From NCBI GenBank assembly GCA_019639155.1, contig JAHBSJ010000006.1, positions 186,001 through 250,000 on the forward strand: DNA of 64,000 nucleotides, in the 5' to 3' direction. The notes below the pieces were generated by a model, which searched no databases, had not been told where the DNA came from, and saw nothing but the letters and a program-made list of their open reading frames with translations. How positions within the stretch are numbered: the stretch's first letter is position 1; every line of letters begins with the position of its first letter. Position numbers and translations under genes: made by a program. The DNA is from Acidobacteriota bacterium (lineage in GTDB: Bacteria; Acidobacteriota; Blastocatellia; Pyrinomonadales; Pyrinomonadaceae). Below, piece after piece: positions 1-7,771 of this stretch.

Positions 1-173
1 CAGTCGGTGCGGACGGCCTGATCATCGAGGTACATCCCTGCCCTGAGGACGCAATGTGTGACGGAGCTCAGGCTTTGAGGCCTGAACAATTTCTTATACT
101 ATCGACCGAAATTGAAAGGATCAGAAACACGGTGAGCAGTCCCGCAGCGGAAAGTGCTGACGCATCGCGATGA
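1..173 (+). CDS. aroF: 3-deoxy-7-phosphoheptulonate (DAHP) synthase, C-terminal end (partial)
   Basis: The window begins inside this gene; only the last 56 codons or so are present, in the frame that starts at base 3 and stops with TGA at 171-173. The readable segment [17 protein letters not shown], followed by [11 protein letters not shown], matches the C-terminal signature of the type I DAHP synthases of the Bacillus AroA/Thermotoga AroF kind (commonly [21 protein letters not shown]). The enzyme condenses phosphoenolpyruvate with erythrose 4-phosphate at the entry of the shikimate pathway. Whether an N-terminal regulatory or chorismate mutase domain exists cannot be seen. A strong hairpin terminator follows immediately. 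Confidence 0.85.
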   Translation, partial: VGADGLIIEVHPCPEDAMCDGAQALRPEQFLILSTEIERIRNTVSSPAAESADASR

Positions 174-186
174 TATTACGATAAAT

Positions 187-237
187 GAGAAAAAGGCCTG
201 CCCGCGATGTCCCCACATGCGAGCCGGCCTTTTTTCT
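187..237. terminator. Rho-independent terminator, probably bidirectional
   Basis: An A5-GGCC arm (190-198) pairs with GGCC-T6 (226-235). An inner CGCGATGT/ACATGCG stem lies around a CCCC loop. The run of A on the left and T on the right lets it work in both directions. It separates the DAHP synthase gene from the convergent membrane-protein gene at 261-647. Confidence 0.85.
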
Positions 238-260
238 GTGCCCTTACCGGCGCCATTTGC

Positions 261-647
261 CTAGTTGGCCGGATCGAGCTTTATCAAACCATAAGACTGA
301 ACCGCGAAACTTCCCAGCACCGCTACGATAAGCAACGCCATCGGAAGCGTCTTTGCAAGTTCCGGCATTGCGAAACTGAACCCGCCACCGACAAGCATTC
401 CCGAGGCCAAAACCACAACACGCCCCGCCGCCCATTTTCCGAATGCCGGCCTTTCAAAGATCGACGGAAAGAAATACGGAAGGAATGCGACCGCTAATAT
501 GGCTGCCGACATCACGATGCCATCGGGCGATGTGAAGCGAGCAGCTCGTGCAAATTCGACAGAGAGCAGAAAGAGCACGATCGCAGTGTCGATGCCAAAG
601 AGCGAGAGATGTTTAGTGTTGCCGGTGTTTGTCGTTTCGTGTCTCAT
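261..647 (-). CDS. small multi-pass membrane protein, function unknown
   Basis: The 128-residue protein has a short charged N-terminus and about four hydrophobic segments: roughly residues 17-33, 45-60, 73-90 and 101-120. No catalytic motif is visible and I do not recognise a family. It lies convergent to the DAHP synthase gene, sharing the bidirectional terminator, and is transcribed from the same side as the XRE regulator upstream (30 bp gap). It may therefore be the second gene of that short unit. The frame is clean and the hydrophobic pattern is regular, so a real gene is likely. Confidence 0.6.
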   Translation of the reverse strand: MRHETTNTGNTKHLSLFGIDTAIVLFLLSVEFARAARFTSPDGIVMSAAILAVAFLPYFFPSIFERPAFGKWAAGRVVVLASGMLVGGGFSFAMPELAKTLPMALLIVAVLGSFAVQSYGLIKLDPAN

Positions 648-676
648 GATGTTTTCATTCCGGGTGTTTTATCGGA

Positions 677-1066
677 TCATTTTCCGGGCTTGCTGAACTG
701 CTGATAGGCCACGCGAAACAGCTCAGAAAGCGCATTCGCCGTCTCCGCCGAAAGATTCTTGTCAGCACGAAGATGAGCGTCGATGATATCCGGCGTTGCT
801 TCGTGCGGATAATAGATAACAGGTTCGACGCCTTTCTCGTCCTGACGGATCAGGCGATCAACAGGCATATCCAGCCATTTTGTAAGGCGTGCGATGTTAT
901 CCGCATCGGGGCGGCCTGTGCCGTTCTCGATACGCGACAGCGTCGAGGCCGATACTTCGGTCACATCGGCGACATCGCGAAGGCTCATCCCAAGCTCCTC
1001 ACGGCGACGTTTGATCGCCTTGCCGAGTTCGGCCGTGCTGATCAGACTTTCGTTCTTGAATGACAT
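677..1066 (-). CDS. XRE-family (Cro/CI-type) transcriptional regulator
   Basis: The protein has 129 residues from the chosen ATG at 1066. An AAGGAG-type ribosome site lies just upstream, so the in-frame extension to 1087 is rejected. Residues about 14-68 form a classic HTH_3 domain: ELGKAIKRRREELGMSLRDV, then recognition-helix residues ASTLSRIENG and a conserved LTKWLDMP. The remaining half (about 70-129) is helical, without a peptidase or metal site, so it is probably a dimerisation tail. It is transcribed divergently from the Rad52-like gene. The space between them holds repeated 17-bp sites overlapping both candidate promoters, as expected if this protein represses its own gene and the annealing protein. 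That regulatory link is inference. Confidence 0.85.
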   Translation of the reverse strand: MSFKNESLISTAELGKAIKRRREELGMSLRDVADVTEVSASTLSRIENGTGRPDADNIARLTKWLDMPVDRLIRQDEKGVEPVIYYPHEATPDIIDAHLRADKNLSAETANALSELFRVAYQQFSKPGK

Positions 1067-1130
1067 ATTTTTTCTCCTTTTCCTCAATGAAGTCTAAGTG
1101 CCACAGATGCACTTCGCATTTCACAGATAA

Positions 1131-1159
1131 AACATAGCACAAGGAATTTTTAATTGCAA
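1131..1159 (-). promoter_or_regulatory. sigma-70-like promoter of the XRE regulator gene
   Basis: Read on the minus strand: TTGCAA (1159-1154), a 17-bp spacer, then TATGTT (1136-1131). The start codon lies about 65 bp further on. The -35 hexamer lies in a TTGCAACA half-site (1154-1161) that matches the end of the two full repeats nearby. Confidence 0.5.
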
Positions 1160-1165
1160 CACCTT

Positions 1166-1182
1166 GTTTCGCACTTGCAACA
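1166..1182 (+). repeat. 17-bp operator-like repeat, copy 1
   Basis: GTTTCGCACTTGCAACA. It matches copy 2 at 1204-1220 at 14 of 17 positions, with 38 bp from start to start. Its right half contains the -35 hexamer of the plus-strand promoter. Probable binding site of the adjacent XRE protein (inference). Confidence 0.5.
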
Positions 1183-1203
1183 ATAAAATTATTCTGATAC
1201 ATT
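1175..1203 (+). promoter_or_regulatory. sigma-70-like promoter of the Rad52-like gene
   Basis: TTGCAA at 1175-1180, a 17-bp spacer, then TACATT at 1198-1203. It is bracketed by the two GTTTC-N7-GCAACA repeats, the geometry of a repressed promoter. The leader to the start codon at 1379 would be about 165 nt. Confidence 0.5.
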
Positions 1204-1220
1204 GTTTCACAGATGCAACA
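1204..1220 (+). repeat. 17-bp operator-like repeat, copy 2
   Basis: GTTTCACAGATGCAACA. Together with copy 1 (1166-1182), a half-site at 1154-1161 and related CACAGATGC/CGCATTTCACAG words at 1102-1125, it fills the divergent intergenic region. It starts one base after the -10 hexamer of the plus-strand promoter. Confidence 0.5.
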
Positions 1221-1378
1221 TCTCGTCAGACGATCGCATCTGAATTGAAAAGCTGAGTCGCACGGTCTGAGGTGCGGCGAACAGGGGCCGACGCTTTTTC
1301 TGATATCGGTGGCCAGACACGCCGAACGAAAAAAGCAGAAATCGAAAAGGCTCAAATAACCTAAGGAGAAAAGTAACA

Positions 1379-2077
1379 ATGAAACGAAATACGCAAAACG
1401 ACACCACAACGCAGACCCAAACGGCAGAAGCACACGAAACTAACGTCCTGGATTTTTCGGGAACACTGCGCGAATTGAAAAAGACCGTAGATCACACTCT
1501 GATCCGCCAGCGTGCAGGCCGCCGCGACCGTGACGGAAATATCCATATGGTTGAATACGTCGAGTGGCACACCGTCGCCGACATCCTGGACGAACATGCT
1601 CCGAACTGGGCACATACGGTAAAAGACATTCGTGCCATCGGCGACATCATCACGGTCACGGTCGCCATAACCATTGACGGCATTACGCGCGAAGGCATCG
1701 GCACCGGACGCACCGCGAGCGAGACCGGCATCAAGAAGGCAGAACACGACGCCTTGAAACGTGCCGCTGTGAAATTCGGCATCGCGAGAGAGCTTTACAA
1801 GCGTGAATTCGACACGGTCGAGCACGATGATGAATCGACAATTCAACAAAGAGCAGTTCTCGATCCGATAGCGAAGAGCCTCGCCGATATGCTGACCGCA
1901 AAACAATTGGGCATGATCCGCGGTATGGCACGCGAGGCCGGCATCGACGCCGAGAGCGAATGCGTCGAGAAAATGAAGTGTAAGGTCGAGGAGCTTTCAA
2001 AGCGGGGAGCTTCGCAGTTCATCGACCACCTGAAGACTTTGCAGAGAAACGTCGAGCCGATGCGAATGGCCGGCTAA
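1379..2077 (+). CDS. Rad52/22-family single-strand annealing protein
   Basis: The protein has 232 residues, with the ATG preceded by AAGGAG. The central part carries the Rad52/22 signature: VEYVEWHTVADILDEHAPNW (about 59-78), a beta-rich stretch, then KKAEHDALKRAAVKFGIA (119-136) and ELY, the conserved helix of this family (Pfam Rad52_Rad22, phage Sak proteins, DdrA-like). These proteins form rings and anneal complementary single strands. The C-terminal part (about 165-225), with TAKQLGMIRGMAREAGID and ELSKRGASQFIDHLK, resembles a tail domain I recall on other bacterial members. The N-terminal 20 residues are polar and disordered. It stands alone, with no exonuclease or SSB gene beside it. 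The divergent XRE gene points to induced expression, either a domesticated phage module or a DNA-damage gene (inference). Confidence 0.8.
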   Translation: MKRNTQNDTTTQTQTAEAHETNVLDFSGTLRELKKTVDHTLIRQRAGRRDRDGNIHMVEYVEWHTVADILDEHAPNWAHTVKDIRAIGDIITVTVAITIDGITREGIGTGRTASETGIKKAEHDALKRAAVKFGIARELYKREFDTVEHDDESTIQQRAVLDPIAKSLADMLTAKQLGMIRGMAREAGIDAESECVEKMKCKVEELSKRGASQFIDHLKTLQRNVEPMRMAG

Positions 2078-2096
2078 TACTTCCCTGCTTACACAA

Positions 2097-2171
2097 GTTT
2101 TGAGCTGCGGCATTTCCTGTCCAACAATCCTCAAATGAAGCGTGAGAAACTCCCACGCCGCAGCTCAAAAC
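2097..2171. repeat. 15-bp perfect inverted repeat, long hairpin
   Basis: The arm at 2097-2111 (GTTTTGAGCTGCGGC) is exactly complementary to that at 2157-2171, with 45 bases between. The interior holds a second small stem, GCGTG/CACGC. No U-run follows on either strand, so it is not a simple terminator. It lies between the Rad52-like gene and the first VOC gene and could be a processed RNA element, a protein site or a small repeat element. Confidence 0.6.
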
Positions 2172-2233
2172 CCTATCTTGCAAATCACAAAGTTTTGACA
2201 CAAAATACGAAGCCTCAGCAAAGGAGGAATATT

Positions 2234-2674
2234 ATGTCTGATGAAGCAACAGGTGCGGCAGGTTTTGCCGGGCCGCAACACGGAACTTTCTGCTGGACCG
2301 AGATCGGTGTAAAGGACGCTGCACGTTGTAAGGAGTTTTACAGTTCCATCTTCGGCTGGACATGGCAAGACAGCAATGCCTCGGACGGCCCATTCGCGTA
2401 TCACGAATTCTCGACCGGCGGCCCATATCCTGCAGGCGGCCTGTATGAGATCGTGCCCGAAATGTGCGAGGACCCGAATGATCTTCCGCCGCCGCATTTT
2501 ATGACCTATATTTCTGTCGACGATGTTGACGCCTACGCGGCTAAAGCGGCAGAACTCGGCGGGACCGTGATACGAGAGCCAATGGACATCCCGAACACGG
2601 GACGTTTTGCAACCCTGGAAGACCCGACGGGAGCAGTTTTTTCTATATTTACAATGCAGGAGGCGAAGAGCTGA
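2234..2674 (+). CDS. VOC-family (glyoxalase/bleomycin-resistance-like) protein, first of a pair
   Basis: The protein has 146 residues. The start at 2234 is set by AAAGGAGG just upstream; the longer in-frame form from 2135 lacks such a site. The fold signature is HGTFCWTEIGVKDAARCKEF, then YSSIFGWTW, and at the end VIREPMDIPNTGRFATLEDP and TGAVFSIF. This is the two-module beta-alpha-beta-beta-beta layout of VOC proteins close to the mycobacterial CFP-30B/YkcA group. Substrate and activity cannot be read from sequence. The next gene starts 1 base after its stop and encodes a paralogue, so the two are co-transcribed and may form a heterodimer. Confidence 0.8.
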   Translation: MSDEATGAAGFAGPQHGTFCWTEIGVKDAARCKEFYSSIFGWTWQDSNASDGPFAYHEFSTGGPYPAGGLYEIVPEMCEDPNDLPPPHFMTYISVDDVDAYAAKAAELGGTVIREPMDIPNTGRFATLEDPTGAVFSIFTMQEAKS

Positions 2675-2675
2675 A

Positions 2676-3074
2676 ATGGCAGACTTTGAGGTACCTAAAC
2701 ATGGCGAGATCTGTTGGCGCGAACTCGCCACACGCGACCTGCCGGCGGCGCTGGAGTTTTACAAAGCGATGTTCGGCTGGGAGCTAGTTCAATCGAATGT
2801 GTCGCCGGTTGATTATAAAGAGATCGTTGTCGGAGGAACCGCATATGGCGGGATGATGGCGATCGACGAAAATTGGGGGCCCGAGCCGCCGCCTTCTTTT
2901 TGGACGAACTACGTCGCGGTAGATAATTGCGACGAGACCGTGGAAAAGATAAAGGCACTTGGCGGCGGCATCACATGCGAGGCATTCGATGCTCCGGGCG
3001 TTGGCCGCATCGCCATGGCGAAGGACCCATCGGGGGCTGCCTTCTCCATCATTCAATTCAATATGCCCGGCTAG
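2676..3074 (+). CDS. VOC-family (glyoxalase/bleomycin-resistance-like) protein, second of a pair
   Basis: The protein has 132 residues. Its start at 2676 has AGGAGG placed inside the end of the upstream gene, so translation is coupled. The layout copies its neighbour: HGEICWRELATRDLPAALEF, YKAMFGWEL, GGMMAID, and GVGRIAMAKDPSGAAFSII at the end. It evidently arose by tandem duplication, although the two sequences have diverged widely. No fixed function can be assigned; VOC proteins include lyases, dioxygenases and antibiotic-binding proteins. Confidence 0.8.
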   Translation: MADFEVPKHGEICWRELATRDLPAALEFYKAMFGWELVQSNVSPVDYKEIVVGGTAYGGMMAIDENWGPEPPPSFWTNYVAVDNCDETVEKIKALGGGITCEAFDAPGVGRIAMAKDPSGAAFSIIQFNMPG

Positions 3075-3143
3075 ATTGGTGTCCGCGAAACACCTTGTGC
3101 AAAAGAAACGATTCCGTGACTCTTTGCAGGATTATTTAGCGGT

Positions 3144-4508
3144 CTATTTCTTCTTGCCCTCAGTATCGAAGACCTCGACGCTCGCAGCGTAGCCTTCTGC
3201 TTGAGGCAATACAGCCTCTGCATCACCGACGATAACTATAGCCATCTCGTCCGGACGCACGATCCGCTGCGCTGCTGCAAGAACATCCTCTTTTGAAACT
3301 GCGGAGACACGGTCACGATAAGTCTCGAGATAATCGTCCGGTAAACCATAGAGGAACTGATTTACCAGCAGGTTTGTGAGCCCCTCCTGCGTCTCCGCTC
3401 GGATCGGAAAGACACCCGTCAGAAAATTCTTAGCGTCGTCCAACTCGTCCTCTCGGACCCTTTCTGCTCGAATACGTTCCAGTTCATAAAAGAATTCCTT
3501 CAAAGAATCGCCTGTAACTTCATTCCTCACTTCGGCCGTCGCTTCTATGTCTCCCGCCAACTGCTTTGCATTTAGCCTTGTGTAAGCACCGTATGTGTAA
3601 CCTTTCTCTTCACGAAGATTCATGAAAATTCGCGATGAAGCTCCCGCTCCAAGCACTTGATTCATGACAAGCGCCGAAAAATAATCGGCGTCGGTACGTT
3701 TAATAGCAAGGTTTGATAAGACGATATTTGATTGTGCCGAACCCGGCCGATCTACGATGGTAAGCGTTCTTTCGTGCCTCAAATGAGGATTGGGAAACTC
3801 AGTTTCGACTATTTCGGCCATCTCCCATTCGCCGAAATTATCTTCCAGCTCTTTTATGATCTCATCACGCCCTACGTCGCCAACAGCGATGAACACTGCG
3901 TTGTTGGGAACGAACATCCGTCGGTGGAAACCGGCGAGTTTTGCCCTTTCCAAGGATTGAATATCGCATGGCTGCGGAGCCGCGATCGAATATGGATGGT
4001 CACCATACAATAGCCGTGATGTTTGTTCATTTGCCAAGAAAGGAGGTTGTGAACGCTGAAACTTAAGATTCTCGACCATATTCCGGCGGTAAAGGTCGAG
4101 TTCCTCTTCAGGGAATGTAGGCCGCAGCGTGATTTCTGCCAATAGTGACAAAACCTCGCTTTGATAAAGCGAGAGCGACGATGCGGAAAGTATCGTAAAA
4201 TCGTCGTTTGAGCTTGCCGATATGCTTGCACCCAAGCGTTCGATCTTCGTCGCGAGGTCGAGCGAGGAATAATTCTGAGTTCCCTCATTCAGCATCGAAA
4301 CGACGGCCGAGGTGAGTCCAATGTTCTCATAAGGGTCATTGATATCGCCTGAGAAGAACGCCAGTCGAAAACTGACCAACGGCACTCGGTCATCTTCGAA
4401 AACGACCACACGTATGCCGTTAGAGAGCTGTGCCTTATACGGTACCGGAATGTCAAAAGATATTGGTGGAAGCGGTGCCGGCGGCACACTTCGAGAAATT
4501 TGTTGCAT
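3144..4508 (-). CDS. M16-family peptidase-like protein, catalytically inactive partner
   Basis: The 454-residue protein has the M16 (insulinase/processing peptidase) two-domain layout. Near the N-terminus it reads YKAQLSNGIRVVVFEDDRVP. Where active members have HxxEH, this one has LTSAVVSMLNEGTQ, so the zinc site is gone. It keeps the R/Y glycine-rich recognition segment LREEKGYTYGAY (about residue 303). Inactive M16 chains pair with an active chain, as in mitochondrial MPP or bacterial Sph2681/2682-type dimers. The active partner is encoded directly upstream, with only 3 bases between them. No signal peptide is obvious. Function: half of a heterodimeric metalloprotease (inference from pairing). 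Confidence 0.85.
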   Translation of the reverse strand: MQQISRSVPPAPLPPISFDIPVPYKAQLSNGIRVVVFEDDRVPLVSFRLAFFSGDINDPYENIGLTSAVVSMLNEGTQNYSSLDLATKIERLGASISASSNDDFTILSASSLSLYQSEVLSLLAEITLRPTFPEEELDLYRRNMVENLKFQRSQPPFLANEQTSRLLYGDHPYSIAAPQPCDIQSLERAKLAGFHRRMFVPNNAVFIAVGDVGRDEIIKELEDNFGEWEMAEIVETEFPNPHLRHERTLTIVDRPGSAQSNIVLSNLAIKRTDADYFSALVMNQVLGAGASSRIFMNLREEKGYTYGAYTRLNAKQLAGDIEATAEVRNEVTGDSLKEFFYELERIRAERVREDELDDAKNFLTGVFPIRAETQEGLTNLLVNQFLYGLPDDYLETYRDRVSAVSKEDVLAAAQRIVRPDEMAIVIVGDAEAVLPQAEGYAASVEVFDTEGKKK

Positions 4509-4511
4509 AGA

Positions 4512-5795
4512 TCAATTGCGGGCAGCTACCGCGGGAACGACGTCGAGCAGCGCTCGGTTGTCCGTATTTAAATAGACGCCGACCGCATGACGGATCTGCT
4601 CGGCGGTAATGGAAAGGAGTTCGTCAAGTTCGGTATTAATTAGCTCAGGGTCTCCGTCATAGAGAGCGAACTCCGCGATCGCCTGTGCCCTTGCCATCGA
4701 GGACTGCCTGGACCGCACGGAGTCATTCACGAGCTGATTTTCGATCTTTTCCATGTCCTCAGCTGTCGGGCCATGTGCGGCAAGATCGTGTATCTCACGC
4801 ATTATCGTCTCCCGAATAACGCTAACGTCCATTTCGGGTTTCGGGATCGCACCGATAAAAATGCTTGACGGCCCGCGTCGTTCGTCCGTAAAACCAAAAA
4901 GCTGGATCACGGATTCATCACCCTTTACCAGCTTCTGATAAAGCCGCGAACTCTCACCGTCGTAAAGTATCTTCCCAGCTAAATACAAGGCATTGAATTC
5001 GGGCGTCCGCCGAGGCGGTATTTTCCAGCCGATCAGGAACGCCGGAAATGGTGCCAGCGGATCCTGCCATTCACGATAGGTCGAGGCGACCTCAGGCGGC
5101 TCGTTCACGTCGATCTCGTCGGGCAGCGGCTGTGCGGGAATATCTCCAAAATATTGCTCGACCAAAGCCTTCGCCTTATCGACATCGAATGCCCCCGACA
5201 ACGTCAAAACGGCATTATTTGGTGCGTAATAGATCCGGAAAAACTCCTGCACGTCCTCGACCGTCGCAGCGTCAAGGTGGTCCATCGAACCTATCGTCGA
5301 ATGAGCGTTCGCGAAGTTCTTATAGATCATCTCATTGATCATGTCGAAGATCTGCCCATAAGGCTGATTATCGTAACGCAGCCTTTTTTCTTCTTTGACC
5401 GCCTCACGTTGATTGTCGAGATTTTCCTGCGTCACGGCGAGTGAACGCATACGGTCGGATTCAAGCCAAAGCGCCAGCGGAAGCTGATTTGCGGGCAGCG
5501 TTTCGTAATAATTCGTGCGCTCGCTGGACGTAGTGCCGTTCATCGTTCCGCCGGCTTTCATGATGTATTGAAAGTGCCCTGCCTTCGGAACGTTGTCAGA
5601 GCCTTGGAACATCATGTGCTCAAACAGATGCGCAAATCCCGTTCGATCTGCGCGTTCGTTTCGCGAACCGACGTTGTAATAAACAGCAAGGGAAACAACC
5701 GGGACCGATGGGTCCGGATTCATCGCGACACGCAAGCCGTTGGCAAGCCTGTGCTCGACTATCTCAAGCGGCCTCATTTCGAAATCATGCGACAT
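4512..5795 (-). CDS. M16-family zinc metallopeptidase, active partner
   Basis: The 427-residue protein carries the inverted zinc motif HLFEH at residues 56-60, followed by MMFQGSDNVP. The expected distal glutamate lies in the EAVKEEKRLR helix (about 131-140), giving HxxEH-x~75-E. The N-terminal RLANGLRVAMNPDPSVPVVS strand is typical of the family. No clear signal peptide is seen. It is first in a two-gene unit with the inactive partner downstream, so the complex would cleave peptides inside a closed chamber formed by both chains. Substrate unknown. Confidence 0.9.
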   Translation of the reverse strand: MSHDFEMRPLEIVEHRLANGLRVAMNPDPSVPVVSLAVYYNVGSRNERADRTGFAHLFEHMMFQGSDNVPKAGHFQYIMKAGGTMNGTTSSERTNYYETLPANQLPLALWLESDRMRSLAVTQENLDNQREAVKEEKRLRYDNQPYGQIFDMINEMIYKNFANAHSTIGSMDHLDAATVEDVQEFFRIYYAPNNAVLTLSGAFDVDKAKALVEQYFGDIPAQPLPDEIDVNEPPEVASTYREWQDPLAPFPAFLIGWKIPPRRTPEFNALYLAGKILYDGESSRLYQKLVKGDESVIQLFGFTDERRGPSSIFIGAIPKPEMDVSVIRETIMREIHDLAAHGPTAEDMEKIENQLVNDSVRSRQSSMARAQAIAEFALYDGDPELINTELDELLSITAEQIRHAVGVYLNTDNRALLDVVPAVAARN

Positions 5796-5955
5796 AAATA
5801 CTCTTAGGCACCGACGTGCCAGTTATGATTTTTATCAGAACATTTTGACCAACGGATTGCAAAATCCCCAGCAATTGACTGCCCTGAATAGCCGTATCTT
5901 CTTTCCGCGGAATTTGGAATCGGCCATCGATTGGGTGTATAAAGAAGCCAAATAA
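5796..5955 (+). other. orphan coding-like stretch with no start codon in the gap
   Basis: Reading plus-strand codons to the TAA at 5953-5955 gives a protein-like tail including QNPQQLTALNSRIFFPRNLE and SAIDWVYKEAK. The only ATG in frame lies at 5740, inside the divergent M16 gene. A real terminator follows on the same strand. It could be a decayed gene end or a small gene starting at the TTG near 5844. I do not recognise the family. Confidence 0.3.
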
Positions 5956-5961
5956 ACATTG

Positions 5962-6010
5962 ATCGGTGGCTGATGGGTGCCGCCACAGCCGCCGATGTTT
6001 TTTAATTTTT
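5962..6010 (+). terminator. Rho-independent terminator (plus strand)
   Basis: The stem ATCGGTGGCTG (5962-5972) pairs with CAGCCGCCGAT (5986-5996), with one G-U pair. It is followed by GTTTTTTAATTTTT. It points the same way as the orphan coding-like stretch just before it. Confidence 0.7.
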
Positions 6011-6057
6011 GTTAGTGTTGGATAGTTAGCATATTGCTCTAACTCGCCGCAGAACAC

Positions 6058-7770
6058 GTGTTTATGGGCATTTGCCGAAAGACTCTCAGTGTGCTTTTCG
6101 TGTTCGCAGCGGTGTCAGCAGCGGCTGCTCAATCGCGGGAACGGCCCGGTGAAACCGCAGATCCATTTTCACTCCGCACAGGCAGCTATTTTTCGGCGTC
6201 GGCAGCACCCTCCGGTGCAAAACCTGTCGAACGTCAGTCCGAGCGTTCACAGATTGCGAACGAATTGAAGGAGGCTCATGATCTGATAAAGCAGGTCTAT
6301 ATCTCCGGCGGAAAGCTGATGTCGGCCGAAATAATTCAGCCGGCGATCGACGGCATGCTTTCGGCACTGGACCCGCACTCCAGTTTCTACGATGCGAAAC
6401 AATGGTCGGAACTCCTGGATGAACACCGTAGCGGATATACGGGTATTGGTGCGAGCATTGCAAATTTTCAAAAGAACGGAACCATCGATACCTACATCCT
6501 TTCGACTTTCTCGCTTTCGCCCGCAGACCGTGCTCAGCTGCGTTATGGTGACCGCATTGTTGCCGTAAATGGCGAGAATATGTCCGGACGCCCGTCGAAT
6601 TACGTCCGTGACAAGATCCGCGGCACTGCCGGAACATCCGTCCGTATTACGATTGAGCGAAGCGCAACAGGAAAGGTAGAGGTCATAACAGTTCGACGCG
6701 GACGGGTTTCGCAGCCTTCGATACCTGATTCTTATATATTGCGGCAAGGCATCGGCTACATTGAGATGTCCGACGGTTTTCACTATACGACCGCGCGCGA
6801 ATTCGAAGAGGCTCTAAACTCTCTTAAGCGTCAGGGAATGAAAGCCCTTATTATTGACCTCCGAGGTAACGGCGGCGGCATTGTCGATCAGGCGGTAAAG
6901 ATAGTCGAAAAATTTGTTCCGAAAGGAACGGTCATCCTGACCCAACGCGGACGCACGGGCCTGGACAACCGTGAATGGCGTTCGAACAATGTCGCACCCG
7001 AAACCATGCCTGTGGTGGTGCTGGTTGATCGCGAATCAGCCTCTGCGTCCGAGATCGTCGCCGGTGCGTTTCAGGACACTGACCGAGCGATGATAGTCGG
7101 CGAAAAGACCTTTGGCAAAGGACTCGTTCAGAGCGTTATCGAGCTTCCGGGAGGGAACGGTCTTACGCTGACAACGGCACGCTACTTGACGCCTTCAGGT
7201 CGGTCGATCCAGCGCGAATATGCCGGTGTCGATTCATACGACTACTTCAACAATCGCGCTGCAACGACAGCAGCAGCAAAACCGTACTTTGAAGCCCGCA
7301 CGGTAACAAACCGCAAGGTCATCGGCGGAGACGGCATACGGCCCGATGAGGAAGTTCGGAGTCGCGAGCTGTCGCCCGATCAGGCGGGCCTGCTCGATGC
7401 TCTCTTCTTTTTTGCTCGCGATATAGGCGCGGGTAGATTGGAGGGATTTGAGAGCCACCGTGTCGTAGGGATGATTTCAAAGAAAAGGCTGAACCGCACC
7501 GACGCGGTCGTAACGCCTGAGATGGTGGCGAAATTTATCGAGATGTACGCAAAGCCGGATGGACCGCAAACCCGGGAACGTCTGACCAAGCAGGCGGATT
7601 TCATCAAACGCAGGCTACGACTTAACTTAGCGACCGCAGCGTTCGGTCAAACCACCGCTGCCCAGGTGCTGATCGAAGACGACCCGCAGGTCGCGAAAGC
7701 GGTAGAACTGCTGCCGCGTGCAGCCCAGCTGGCACGTGCGAGTTCATCAGCAAGAGCCGAGCAGCGTTAA
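6058..7770 (+). CDS. S41-family C-terminal processing peptidase (CtpA/Prc type)
   Basis: The protein has 570 residues from GTG 6058; ATG 6064 is an equally possible start. A signal peptide ends near AAAAQS. A PDZ domain begins at GYTGIGASIA and includes LRYGDRIVAVNGENMSGRPS. The protease core shows YIEMSDGF, IIDLRGNGGG, VDRESASASEIVAGAF with the catalytic serine near residue 328, and GEKTFGKGLVQ with the catalytic lysine about 22-25 residues later. Such enzymes trim C-termini of periplasmic proteins. The C-terminal 130 residues past the core are helical and carry no known domain. The gene stands alone and faces the convergent YCF48-type gene one base away. Confidence 0.9.
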   Translation: MFMGICRKTLSVLFVFAAVSAAAAQSRERPGETADPFSLRTGSYFSASAAPSGAKPVERQSERSQIANELKEAHDLIKQVYISGGKLMSAEIIQPAIDGMLSALDPHSSFYDAKQWSELLDEHRSGYTGIGASIANFQKNGTIDTYILSTFSLSPADRAQLRYGDRIVAVNGENMSGRPSNYVRDKIRGTAGTSVRITIERSATGKVEVITVRRGRVSQPSIPDSYILRQGIGYIEMSDGFHYTTAREFEEALNSLKRQGMKALIIDLRGNGGGIVDQAVKIVEKFVPKGTVILTQRGRTGLDNREWRSNNVAPETMPVVVLVDRESASASEIVAGAFQDTDRAMIVGEKTFGKGLVQSVIELPGGNGLTLTTARYLTPSGRSIQREYAGVDSYDYFNNRAATTAAAKPYFEARTVTNRKVIGGDGIRPDEEVRSRELSPDQAGLLDALFFFARDIGAGRLEGFESHRVVGMISKKRLNRTDAVVTPEMVAKFIEMYAKPDGPQTRERLTKQADFIKRRLRLNLATAAFGQTTAAQVLIEDDPQVAKAVELLPRAAQLARASSSARAEQR

Positions 7771-7771
7771 T

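Noticed and set aside
677..2171. Prophage remnant
   Set aside because: XRE and Rad52-like genes suggest phage origin, but there are no structural, lysis, integrase or replication genes around them.
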